Assembly (NCBI GenBank): GCA_016929905.1
Contig: JAFGHX010000320.1
Coordinates: forward strand, 1 to 37,996
Direction: 5' to 3'
Origin: Kiritimatiellia bacterium
GTDB lineage: Bacteria; Verrucomicrobiota; Kiritimatiellia; JAFGHX01
DNA: 37,996 nt
Positions within the stretch are counted from its first letter, which is position 1. The number at the start of each line of letters is the position of its first letter. The notes beneath the pieces are model-generated. The model was not told the origin of the DNA. It saw only the letters and a program-made list of their open reading frames with translations, and searched no databases. Below are positions 25,402 to 32,538 of this stretch, piece by piece. Both the position numbers and the translations under genes were made by a program.

Positions 25402-26454
25402 ATGGCGCCCGCACAAAGAGACACGCCGGCACCGGAAGACGTCCTGCGCGACTATGAGATCGGCCGGATCCGGGCAATCCGGGCGGGGGGCGGCACGGCG
25501 GGGAAGACCTGGCGGGTCGAGACGTCGACGGGCGGCTATTTCCTGCGGTTGCGCGGCACGCGCACGTCGGGTGACGCGCGCCTGCGGTACGACCACGGGC
25601 TGCGCGAGCATCTGGCGGCGCAGGGCGTACCGACCGCCACGGCAGTCCGTGCGCGGGACGGCGCGCGCTGGGTGCGCGCGGCGGGCCGCGTCTGTGAGCT
25701 GTACCCGTTCATCAGGGGGCGGGCGTTCAGGGCCGGCGCGGCAGGCGAGATCGCCAACGCCGCCCACGCCCTGGCCCGGTTCCACGAGGTGGCGGCGGCC
25801 TATAAGCCCCCGATTCAGGCAGGAGAGCCGATCGCCCAATACACCACGCTCGGGTTCTCCGATGCGGTGAGCGACCGGCTGGAGGATCCGGGCCTGCAAC
25901 TGACAAACCTGCAGGCGCTGCACAGACTGGCGGCCGGCGCCGGGGAACGGGCGAATGTCGAGTGGGCTATCGGGCGGGTCGAACGCTTGACGGAGGTCTA
26001 CGCCGGGCCGGCCTACTCACGGCTGAGCGGCTGGGTCGTGCACGGCGACTACACGCCCGCGAACCTGCTCTTCTCCGAGCGCGGCGACGTCTGCGGGATT
26101 TTCGATCTGGACTGGGCCTATCCCGGTGCGCGGTGCCGCGATGTGGCCGACGGGCTGTACTTTTTCGCCGCGCAGCCGCGCGCGATCGATCCGGGCAATA
26201 TCTGGTCGCTGACCGACGCGGCGGAATTCGATGCGGCGGGCTGCCGCACGTTCCTGGCCGCCTATCAAGAGAGTGCCGCGCTCAAGGCGGAGGAGCTGGA
26301 TGCTGTCCCCGCCGCGTTCGCCGGGCGCTGGTTCTCCATCCGGCTCGAGGGCATGGCCAAGGTGCCGGAGGACGAACGGCTCCGGTTCTTTGCCCGGGAC
26401 ATCCGGAAGCCGGTGGAGTGGCTGGACGCGAATTGGGGAGAGGTGCGGGGTTAG
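25402..26454 (+). CDS. APH-fold phosphotransferase (homoserine-kinase-II-like)
   Basis: 350 residues from the ATG at 25402, with AAGGAG about 8 bases upstream. Aminoglycoside-phosphotransferase fold: an N-lobe with GGTAGKTWRVETSTGGYFLRL, catalytic loop VVHGDYTPANLLF (about residue 212; HGDxxxxN) and metal-binding IFDLDWAYPG. Members phosphorylate small-molecule hydroxyls such as homoserine, sugars or antibiotics; context (amidohydrolase upstream, LacI-type control nearby) favours a metabolic substrate over resistance. It probably forms a unit with the amidohydrolase. The 3' end faces a DUF1961-like gene across a repeat-filled gap. Confidence 0.85.
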   Translation: MAPAQRDTPAPEDVLRDYEIGRIRAIRAGGGTAGKTWRVETSTGGYFLRLRGTRTSGDARLRYDHGLREHLAAQGVPTATAVRARDGARWVRAAGRVCELYPFIRGRAFRAGAAGEIANAAHALARFHEVAAAYKPPIQAGEPIAQYTTLGFSDAVSDRLEDPGLQLTNLQALHRLAAGAGERANVEWAIGRVERLTEVYAGPAYSRLSGWVVHGDYTPANLLFSERGDVCGIFDLDWAYPGARCRDVADGLYFFAAQPRAIDPGNIWSLTDAAEFDAAGCRTFLAAYQESAALKAEELDAVPAAFAGRWFSIRLEGMAKVPEDERLRFFARDIRKPVEWLDANWGEVRG

Positions 26455-26483
26455 CGGAATCCGCCCTTGTCTGGAGCTTTGTA

Positions 26484-26526
26484 AACTTGCTCGAGCCGAG
26501 TTCCCGAGTAAGTTCTCGAGCAAGTT
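26484..26526. repeat. Dodecamer repeat site D with 12-bp perfect inverted arms
   Basis: AACTTGCTCGAG (26484-26495) and its exact complement CTCGAGCAAGTT (26515-26526) enclose 19 bases that hold a further unit (AGTTCCCGAGTA-like). It lies between convergent 3' ends, where a bidirectional RNA hairpin could act as a terminator or stabiliser. Confidence 0.9.
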
Positions 26527-26530
26527 CCGG

Positions 26531-26558
26531 AACCATCAACCATCGACCATTGACCATT
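26531..26558. repeat. Heptamer tandem repeat (AACCATC, GACCATT)
   Basis: AACCATC, AACCATC, GACCATT, GACCATT in strict 7-bp register, immediately after dodecamer site D and before the 3' end of the DUF1961-like gene. Confidence 0.8.
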
Positions 26559-26578
26559 TGACGAGCGCGAAGCGCACG

Positions 26579-27307
26579 TCAGAGCGCCGTCACCCGGATA
26601 TTGTCCCACCACAGGTACGTCTGGAAGGTGCGGCACCCGATCAGGCCGGCGCCCTGCGGGTTGGGATCCGTGGCCGTGCACCAGACCTTGCCGTCGACCG
26701 CCACGGAGATCTCGTTGCCCTTCTTACGAATCACGACGTGGTAGGTCTTGCCCGGCTCGCATTCGTAGTCGAACGCCTCGCCGATCAGTTTGAAGCCGGG
26801 ACAATGCCGGATCCGGAACCGGCCCTTGCCCGAGCCTTCTTCGCCCTTCCCGCCCTTGTCCTTCAGATAGGTGACGATGTGGCCGTTGAGCTTGTGGTAC
26901 TTGCCGTAGGCCGCGTCCGCCCGGCTCGCGCGCGACTCGAACAGCGGCTTGCCGGACGGGTCCGAGTAGCAGAAGAAGAAGTTGATGTTGTTGACGTCGC
27001 GCGAGGAGGAGACGACGTGTGCGTCGAACTCGATCAGGATATCGGCCGGGAACTCCTTGCGGCACCAGACGGTCGCGACGCCGTAGCCCGTTTCGCCCTT
27101 CGCTTTGTCCGGGTCCGCCTTCACGTGCAGGCGGCCGTCCTCGACCCAGACCTTCTGGCCGCCCTCGGCCCACCACTCGTCCATGCCCTTCGAGAAGTCT
27201 TCCGCGAACAACACCTCACCCATCGTGGCCTCCTGTGCGCGACTGGCGATCAGCGCTGCCGCCGCGATGCCGAGCATCAGGCAGCAGGCAAACAGGCGTC
27301 TCTTCAT
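26579..27307 (-). CDS. Secreted DUF1961-like (YesU-type) concanavalin-fold protein
   Basis: 242 residues with a signal peptide (MKRRLFACCLMLGIAAAALIASRA; a Cys pair lies inside the hydrophobic stretch but no clear lipobox was identified). The body resembles the DUF1961/YesU concanavalin A-like family: EVLFAEDFSKGMDEWWAEGG at the start, FFFCYSDPSGKPLFESRA and the ending TYLWWDNIRV. YesU belongs to pectin or rhamnogalacturonan utilisation loci in Bacillus, so a glycan-binding or degrading role is plausible. SD GGAGGAGA lies 8 bases before the ATG. The Gfo/Idh/MocA gene lies upstream on the same strand, 311 bp away. Confidence 0.75.
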   Translation of the reverse strand: MKRRLFACCLMLGIAAAALIASRAQEATMGEVLFAEDFSKGMDEWWAEGGQKVWVEDGRLHVKADPDKAKGETGYGVATVWCRKEFPADILIEFDAHVVSSSRDVNNINFFFCYSDPSGKPLFESRASRADAAYGKYHKLNGHIVTYLKDKGGKGEEGSGKGRFRIRHCPGFKLIGEAFDYECEPGKTYHVVIRKKGNEISVAVDGKVWCTATDPNPQGAGLIGCRTFQTYLWWDNIRVTAL

Positions 27308-27582
27308 GTGTGTGCTCTCCTCCGGTTACTGCGTTCAGAACCCTTCGCGTCCAGCCCCCTCGTCCCTCTCCCTAATCTTACTCTTCGCCCGGTTCTTCGT
27401 CGAAACGTGACAGGACAGAGAGCCGTCGAAAAGCGGCCCTGAAAGCCCTGCGGCTCGGCACAGCCTCGCCCTCCACACGGCGCCGGAGTACGTTGTTCAG
27501 GAACCGGATCCGGCACGCGTTCTCGTCCTTCAAGCAGGCGACGGACTCCAGACACCGGACTGCGTAACGACAATAGTCGATT
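27308..27582. other. Intergenic region without recognised gene
   Basis: Between the oxidoreductase 3' end and the DUF1961-like start. Small leftward ORFs here (for example 27378-27587) have no SD and overlap the heptamer repeat. I see no strong promoter hexamers and no other feature. Confidence 0.5.
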
Positions 27583-27624
27583 GACAATCGTCAATCGACA
27601 ATCGGCAATCGGCAATCGTCAATC
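27583..27624. repeat. Heptamer tandem repeat GNCAATC, six units
   Basis: GACAATC, GTCAATC, GACAATC, GGCAATC, GGCAATC, GTCAATC in strict register. The last unit contains the stop codon of the oxidoreductase gene (27619-27621), so the repeat begins inside the coding region. Confidence 0.9.
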
Positions 27625-28599
27625 CTCCAGCACGCCGGCCTGCGCGGCGATCTCGAAACAGATCTCGGCCGACGGCAGCACGTCGTCCATCGTGGGGCGC
27701 AGCGCGGACCCGTTGCGGAGGCCGGCCACGAGTTCCGCCACCTCCGCATACGGGCCGATGGTGACATCCTCCGGCTCGTCTTCGGGCGATGCGTCGTCGA
27801 CCACCAGCTCCTCGCCGAGCCAGCAGCGCAGCGTCGTCGGCTTCTTGGCGTGCTGGGTGGAGACGGCGGCGCGGAACCCCTCCCCGATCAGTTCGTAGGT
27901 CTCCTCGTGCCAGCCGGCGGAGGGCAGGATGTCGAGATGGCCGAGACAGCCGCCGGCGTACGTGAATCCGATCGCGTACCAGGTGGTCAGCATCCCGTCG
28001 CCGCGGCAGATATGGGCGTCATAGCGTTCGACGTCGCCCGCGATGAACCGCATGGCGTCCACGGAGTGGATCGCGGTGGACCAGACGAAGCTCGGCTCCG
28101 CGCGCCGCACCCGGATGATGGCGCCGCGCACGAACCGTAGCGGCCCCTGCTGCCTCGCCCAGTCGACGGCGCGGCGGATGTAGGGACTGAACCGGCGGTT
28201 GACGGAAACGACGTGCGGCGTCCCCGTCCTGCGCGCCACGTCGGCCAGCCGCCGCGCTTCTTCGAGCGTCGCGCCGGGCGGCTTCTCGATCACACACGGC
28301 ATCCCGCGTTCCAGCAGCTTGATGCCCATCGCCACGATGTGGGAAACCGGCATGATGGCCACGCAGGCGTCCGGCTGCTCGGCTTCCAGCATGGCATCAA
28401 CGTTGTCATAAGCCTTCTTGAACCCGAACTGCCCGCAGAATCGCGTGGCTTTGGCCAGGTCCAGATCGCACGCCGCGGCCAACTCCAACTCGTCCGGGTG
28501 ATCGGCTGCGTACCGCGCCATCGGCTGCGCGTGGTTCCCGCGCGAATGCGAGCCGCACCCGATCAGAGCGAGCCGGATCTTCTTGTTTTTCTCTGTCAC
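27619..28599 (-). CDS. Gfo/Idh/MocA family oxidoreductase
   Basis: 326 residues, GTG start with GGGAG 4 bases upstream. N-terminal NAD(P)-binding Rossmann fold (IRLALIGCGSHSRGNHAQPM) and the family EKP motif in CVIEKPPGATLEEARRLADV (about residue 100), with RRFSPYIRRAV following. The C-terminal alpha/beta domain has the expected HSVDAMRFIAGDV segment with its His. Such enzymes oxidise or epimerise sugars, inositols or sugar acids; the substrate cannot be told. Context is a polysaccharide-degradation cluster. Confidence 0.9.
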   Translation of the reverse strand: MTEKNKKIRLALIGCGSHSRGNHAQPMARYAADHPDELELAAACDLDLAKATRFCGQFGFKKAYDNVDAMLEAEQPDACVAIMPVSHIVAMGIKLLERGMPCVIEKPPGATLEEARRLADVARRTGTPHVVSVNRRFSPYIRRAVDWARQQGPLRFVRGAIIRVRRAEPSFVWSTAIHSVDAMRFIAGDVERYDAHICRGDGMLTTWYAIGFTYAGGCLGHLDILPSAGWHEETYELIGEGFRAAVSTQHAKKPTTLRCWLGEELVVDDASPEDEPEDVTIGPYAEVAELVAGLRNGSALRPTMDDVLPSAEICFEIAAQAGVLED

Positions 28600-28621
28600 G
28601 GGACTCCCGTCCTTTCCTGAA

Positions 28622-28657
28622 ACTTGATCGAGAACTTAATCGAGAGCTTGCTCGGGA
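28622..28657. repeat. Dodecamer repeat site E (3 diverged units)
   Basis: ACTTGATCGAGA, ACTTAATCGAGA, GCTTGCTCGGGA in 12-bp register in the leader of the oxidoreductase gene, between its candidate promoter and start codon. Confidence 0.85.
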
Positions 28658-28675
28658 TTTGTCTGAGAAAACGAC

Positions 28676-28705
28676 ATTGAATCAAACTTGCGGGCAGGAT
28701 GTCAA
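28676..28705 (-). promoter_or_regulatory. Candidate promoter of the Gfo/Idh/MocA gene
   Basis: Minus strand TTGACA (28700-28705), 18 bases, TTCAAT (28676-28681), giving a leader of about 70 nt that includes dodecamer site E. Confidence 0.5.
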
Positions 28706-28781
28706 ACGCGTCGGCGCATTGAACCCCACATCCGTTGGAATGGGGGTATGTGCACGAATCATGTATATTTCTGCACGCGTC

Positions 28782-30770
28782 CTACTTCACCTCCGCCGCC
28801 GCCTCATCCACCCGCGCCAACTTCCCCGCATCCTCCCCCGCTAATGCGCGGGCAAGCTCCACGTAATGTATCGCGAGGCCCGGCTTCTTCCGGTATTCCC
28901 GGATCCGCTGCAGCGCGGCCTCGAACTCCGACGGCGGCACGGCCGGGTCGTTACCGGCCCGCGCGCTCACCGGTGCGGCGGTCCACCGTTTTTTTTTAGG
29001 CGTGACCTCGGTCTTGCCCCAGAGATAGAGAATCTCGGCCTCGTCGTTCTCGCCGTCCCCGATCAGGAACGGGGGATACGGCGGCGCGGCGGCTTCGTCG
29101 CCCACTTCCTTCCAGCCGGCGTCGGGCGCGCGGCCCTTGAACGGCAGGCCGACGTCCGCGCCCGCGTCGACGCCGGGACTGCCGGGCGCGAGGAAGTACC
29201 TGAGATCGCCTTCTTCTCTGAACTGCGGCGGCTGCACGGCGTTGCCTTGGCCGGTACGGTATTTGGCCAGGAAATCGGCGGGCGCAAAGTTCCCCTCCTT
29301 CGTCTGCAGCACACGGCCGTCCGGCTTGCGAAGATGGAAGAACAGGTTGTGCGAAAGCGTCACGCCGAATTGCGTCGGCGTCCCGCTCATGAACTGCAGG
29401 CTGGGATGGTAGATGGCGCGATCCGTCGTCACGATCAGGTTGTTGCGCAGATCCGAGCCTGTCGCCTTCTCCGTGATGCGGACGGCGACGCGCTGGCGGC
29501 TGTTGACTACCGTGTTGTTCAAGACCTTCGTATACGGGGCCTGGATCTCCAGGCCCGGATAGCCGTTGTCGTAGACCAGGTTCCGGACCACCGTATTGTG
29601 CCCGCGTGCGCCCTCTTCGGCCGTGCCGGCCACGTGGATGCCGGCGCGCCGGTTCCCGAAACAGATGTTGTTCTGGATGAGGATGTGGTCGGAATCGTGC
29701 CCGACGATGATGCCGGGATTCCCGTTTCCGTAACAGATGTTGCCGCGCACGATGTGGTGGTCGCCCGAGGTGATGTCGATCGACTCCTCCGGACAGTGCC
29801 CGATCACGTTGTTCTCGAGCACGTTGTGATCGCCCGTGATACCCTGGCGCACCCCGTTCTTGTCCTTGCCGCCGCTGTGGCACGTGATGCCGTCGTTCGA
29901 ACGGCACTTCACGATCGTGCAGCCGCGCACCGTGTTGCGCGTGGCGCCGTCGGTGATGCAGACGCCGCCGTTGCAGTTCTCGTACAGGAAACAGTTGAGG
30001 AGCTGGATGTGGTGTGACTGGCGGCCGATCGAAACCGGTGCGTTGCCGAAGTGGCTCACGTACAGGGACGCGCAATCGCGAATGACGATGTCATGCGAAT
30101 CCCGAAACACCCAGTGCGAACGGTTGCCGAACAGAAAGGCGATGTTGTCGATCGCCAGCCAGGACCGTCCCGCAAGGCCGAGAAGCGGCGTGACCACCGA
30201 CACCTCCAGCGCGTGCTCGGCCGGCGGCTTGCCGTCGTGTGTGCGGACGTAGAGCGTCATCGTTTCCGCATCAAAGAAGAAACGACCGTTCCCGTCCGGC
30301 ATCTTCCGGGCCCGCCTGTTCCCCTCCAGGTAGACCGGCAAGCCCCCGCGCGGGTAGTCAAAGACGCCGTAGACGAACCGGTCGCCGGTGAACGTCTCCG
30401 CCGGCAGGCGCACCTTGTAGACGTCGCCGTCATGCCGCTCCCAGGCCGCGGGGCGGACCGTGGCCAGAATCTCCGGCTTCGGTCCCGTGCCGTAGGCCGT
30501 CAGGCGAATGGGGCGGCCCTCCAACCCGTCGCCCTTGAATCGGAGTTGCCCGCGGAATTCGGATCCTCGCTTGAGATGAACCGTGTCGCCCGGCTCCAGC
30601 GAAAGCGCGGCCAGCTTCTCCAGCGTCTTGAACGCCGCCGTGGGCTGCGTGCCGGCATTGGAGTCGGCGCCGGACTGGCTGTCGAAGAAATAATCGGCGG
30701 CATGGGCGTGTGCATGCGCGAGCAGACCCACAAGCAGGCTGGCTACAAATCCAACCGAGATTCTGTTCAT
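28782..30770 (-). CDS. Secreted right-handed parallel beta-helix protein
   Basis: 662 residues. Signal peptide (ISVGFVASLLVGLLAHAHAHA, cleavage near residue 24), then a DUF1565-like start (YFFDSQSGADSNAGTQPTAA, TLEKLAALSLEPGDTVHLKR). From about 210 to 440 there is a run of NosD/pectate-lyase-like coils with repeated N-x-I/V-x-G/N patterns (GDHNVLENNVIGHCPEESID, SDHILIQNNICFGNRRAG). The last ~130 residues are Pro/Lys-rich, including nine consecutive A (in the sense strand) near 28990. Such proteins are polysaccharide lyases or binding proteins; no catalytic residue can be assigned. SD GAGGAGG. A consensus promoter with a LacI-type operator lies 220-260 bp upstream. Confidence 0.85.
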   Translation of the reverse strand: MNRISVGFVASLLVGLLAHAHAHAADYFFDSQSGADSNAGTQPTAAFKTLEKLAALSLEPGDTVHLKRGSEFRGQLRFKGDGLEGRPIRLTAYGTGPKPEILATVRPAAWERHDGDVYKVRLPAETFTGDRFVYGVFDYPRGGLPVYLEGNRRARKMPDGNGRFFFDAETMTLYVRTHDGKPPAEHALEVSVVTPLLGLAGRSWLAIDNIAFLFGNRSHWVFRDSHDIVIRDCASLYVSHFGNAPVSIGRQSHHIQLLNCFLYENCNGGVCITDGATRNTVRGCTIVKCRSNDGITCHSGGKDKNGVRQGITGDHNVLENNVIGHCPEESIDITSGDHHIVRGNICYGNGNPGIIVGHDSDHILIQNNICFGNRRAGIHVAGTAEEGARGHNTVVRNLVYDNGYPGLEIQAPYTKVLNNTVVNSRQRVAVRITEKATGSDLRNNLIVTTDRAIYHPSLQFMSGTPTQFGVTLSHNLFFHLRKPDGRVLQTKEGNFAPADFLAKYRTGQGNAVQPPQFREEGDLRYFLAPGSPGVDAGADVGLPFKGRAPDAGWKEVGDEAAAPPYPPFLIGDGENDEAEILYLWGKTEVTPKKKRWTAAPVSARAGNDPAVPPSEFEAALQRIREYRKKPGLAIHYVELARALAGEDAGKLARVDEAAAEVK

Positions 30771-30990
30771 GAGGCAGGGTCCTCCTCGACCGTGATCGTC
30801 GTGCGTAATCGTCTTCCGTAATCGTCCACCGGTTCATCCCCTCGATCGGGCCGCGACGGCGAAGATCGGCTCACAACTGCGGTGGACGATTTCGTGCTCC
30901 GTCGGTTGTCTACCGAACGAATATTGAGCGGCTCAAGAGAGGGTCTTTGCGGGGCCCAATCGCTCGAACTCACAGCACCGCCAGACCGAT

Positions 30991-31006
30991 ATGCCATCGT
31001 TGGCAT
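30991..31006. promoter_or_regulatory. LacI-family-type operator at the beta-helix promoter
   Basis: ATGCCATCGTTGGCAT has perfect 6-bp arms (ATGCCA/TGGCAT) around TCGT, fitting the TGNNANCGNTNNCA pattern of LacI-family operators on the minus strand. It overlaps the last base pairs of the -10 box and the predicted start point of the leftward promoter. Confidence 0.8.
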
Positions 31007-31034
31007 TATAGTGGTCTGAGGGCTTGATTGTCAA
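31005..31034 (-). promoter_or_regulatory. Strong sigma-70-like promoter of the beta-helix gene
   Basis: Perfect TTGACA (31029-31034), 18-base spacer, perfect TATAAT (31005-31010) on the minus strand. The leader to the start codon is about 228 nt and carries CGTAATCGTC direct repeats near 30805-30830. Confidence 0.85.
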
Positions 31035-31054
31035 GGGAATCCCGCCCTATCCTA
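31025..31054 (+). promoter_or_regulatory. Candidate promoter giving a leaderless sulfatase mRNA
   Basis: TTGATT (31025-31030), 18 bases, TATCCT (31049-31054). The predicted start would fall at or next to the ATG at 31060, which has no SD. It overlaps the opposite promoter's -35. Confidence 0.3.
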
Positions 31055-31059
31055 ACGAA

Positions 31060-32409
31060 ATGAACGTACTCCTAATCGGCCAAGACATGTTTCGCCCGCA
31101 GCTTGCCTGCAACGGTTTGCCGGGGATGGTCACGCCCCATTTCGACCGCTTGGCGGGTTCTGCGGCCCACTTCACCCGCAACGCCTGCCAGATTGCGCCG
31201 TGCGCGCCGTCCCGGGCGAGCACCTTGAGCGGATGTCGCCCGGAGACGACGCGGGTATTCACCAACGAGGGGGCTCCGCTCGGGGTTACGATGCCGGAGG
31301 TCGTCACCGTATCGCACCAATTCAAGAGAAACGGATACACGAGCATCGGGATCAGCCAGGTCTTTCACCACATGAACAGGGACGATCCGCACGGCTGGAG
31401 TGAACCGTTGCCGAAAAAGCTCCCAGTCGAGCATCAGCTCCCGGAGAACCGCGCGATCGTGGAGGCCAAGCTGGCCGCGGCCGGCTTCACGTACGGCGAT
31501 TATTCCCGGCGGATGCCCAAGGAGCTTTGGCCGCCGGTGAAGCTGGGGCCGGAGACTGAATGCGCGGACGTGCCGGACGACGCGTACCGCGACGGGAAGA
31601 CCACGCGCCAGGCCATCGAGCGTCTGCAGCAACTTCGCGAAGGGCCGTTCTTTCTCGCTGTGGGCTACACGGCCACGCATCACCCGTGGTTCGCGCCGAA
31701 GCGGCATTGGGATCTGTACGCTGACGATACGCTCGAACAGATGGGCAGCACGACCCCGCGCGGCTCGGAAAAGCGCACAATCGAGCATGCCTACTGCGCA
31801 TGCATCAGTTTCCTCGACGCGCAGCTCGGCATGCTCCTGGACGAGTTGGATCGACTCGGGCTCACCGACAACACGATTGTTGCGCTCTGGGCCGACCACG
31901 CCGGGTCGGCCGGGATGCTGCGCCCCACGCCCGCCGCCACGTTTCACGTCCCGCTGATGATCCGCGACCCGAGAGTGCGACCGCACCGGATCGACGCGCT
32001 AACCGAGAACGTGGACCTCTACCCTACCCTATGCGATCTGTGCGGCGTGCCGCTGCCGGAGCATCTGGAGGGGGTCAGCCTGGCCCCGTTGATGCAGGAC
32101 CCGAACCGTCCTTGGAAATCCGCAACGTTCAGCGAGATTCACAATGGCGACCGGGTGCGGCACACCCTGTGTACGGCGCGATACGAATTGCGGTTCGAGC
32201 GCCAGCAGGGATCCGACGCATTCGAGCACGTGAAGGTCTTCGACGTCGGCAACGGGTTCGATCCCGCGGCGGACCTCGCGGCCCTGCCGGAGAATGGGGA
32301 ACTGGTCAACACGCTGCTCGATCAATGGAAAGCCGGTTGGCGCGCGGCGCTGCCGCATGGACGAACGCACGCCGGGGACGACCGTGCCCATGTGCCTGTG
32401 CATGGGTGA
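31060..32409 (+). CDS. Sulfatase (formylglycine-type) with altered metal-site residues
   Basis: 449 residues from the ATG at 31060 (MNVLLIGQDMFRPQL), where homology to iduronate-2-sulfatase-like enzymes begins; no SD is visible. The activation motif C-x-P-S-R is intact (CAPSRASTLSGCRP), so Cys can become formylglycine. Other expected residues differ: the usual Asp-Asp after strand 1 is QDM, the KPHxPF segment reads YTATHHPWFAPKRHW (Lys replaced), and DHG is WADHAGSAG. This may be a divergent substrate class or a weak enzyme. No signal peptide, unlike most polysaccharide sulfatases. It is divergent from the beta-helix gene, whose operator lies between them. Confidence 0.85.
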   Translation: MNVLLIGQDMFRPQLACNGLPGMVTPHFDRLAGSAAHFTRNACQIAPCAPSRASTLSGCRPETTRVFTNEGAPLGVTMPEVVTVSHQFKRNGYTSIGISQVFHHMNRDDPHGWSEPLPKKLPVEHQLPENRAIVEAKLAAAGFTYGDYSRRMPKELWPPVKLGPETECADVPDDAYRDGKTTRQAIERLQQLREGPFFLAVGYTATHHPWFAPKRHWDLYADDTLEQMGSTTPRGSEKRTIEHAYCACISFLDAQLGMLLDELDRLGLTDNTIVALWADHAGSAGMLRPTPAATFHVPLMIRDPRVRPHRIDALTENVDLYPTLCDLCGVPLPEHLEGVSLAPLMQDPNRPWKSATFSEIHNGDRVRHTLCTARYELRFERQQGSDAFEHVKVFDVGNGFDPAADLAALPENGELVNTLLDQWKAGWRAALPHGRTHAGDDRAHVPVHG

Positions 32410-32538
32410 CACCTCACACCCGTACCAGGCGGGACTCCTCGTCCAGCCGCGCGGGATCATGGCGAACCGGGAGTGAAGCGAAAGCACGACGCGCCTGTCC
32501 CCCAACGCTCGTGGCCGCCCTGCTCTTGGAGCTGCCTC

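Noticed and set aside
27378..27587. 69-codon minus-strand ORF between the oxidoreductase and DUF1961-like genes
   Set aside because: It starts in the heptamer repeat, has no SD and no recognisable homology. Too weak to call.
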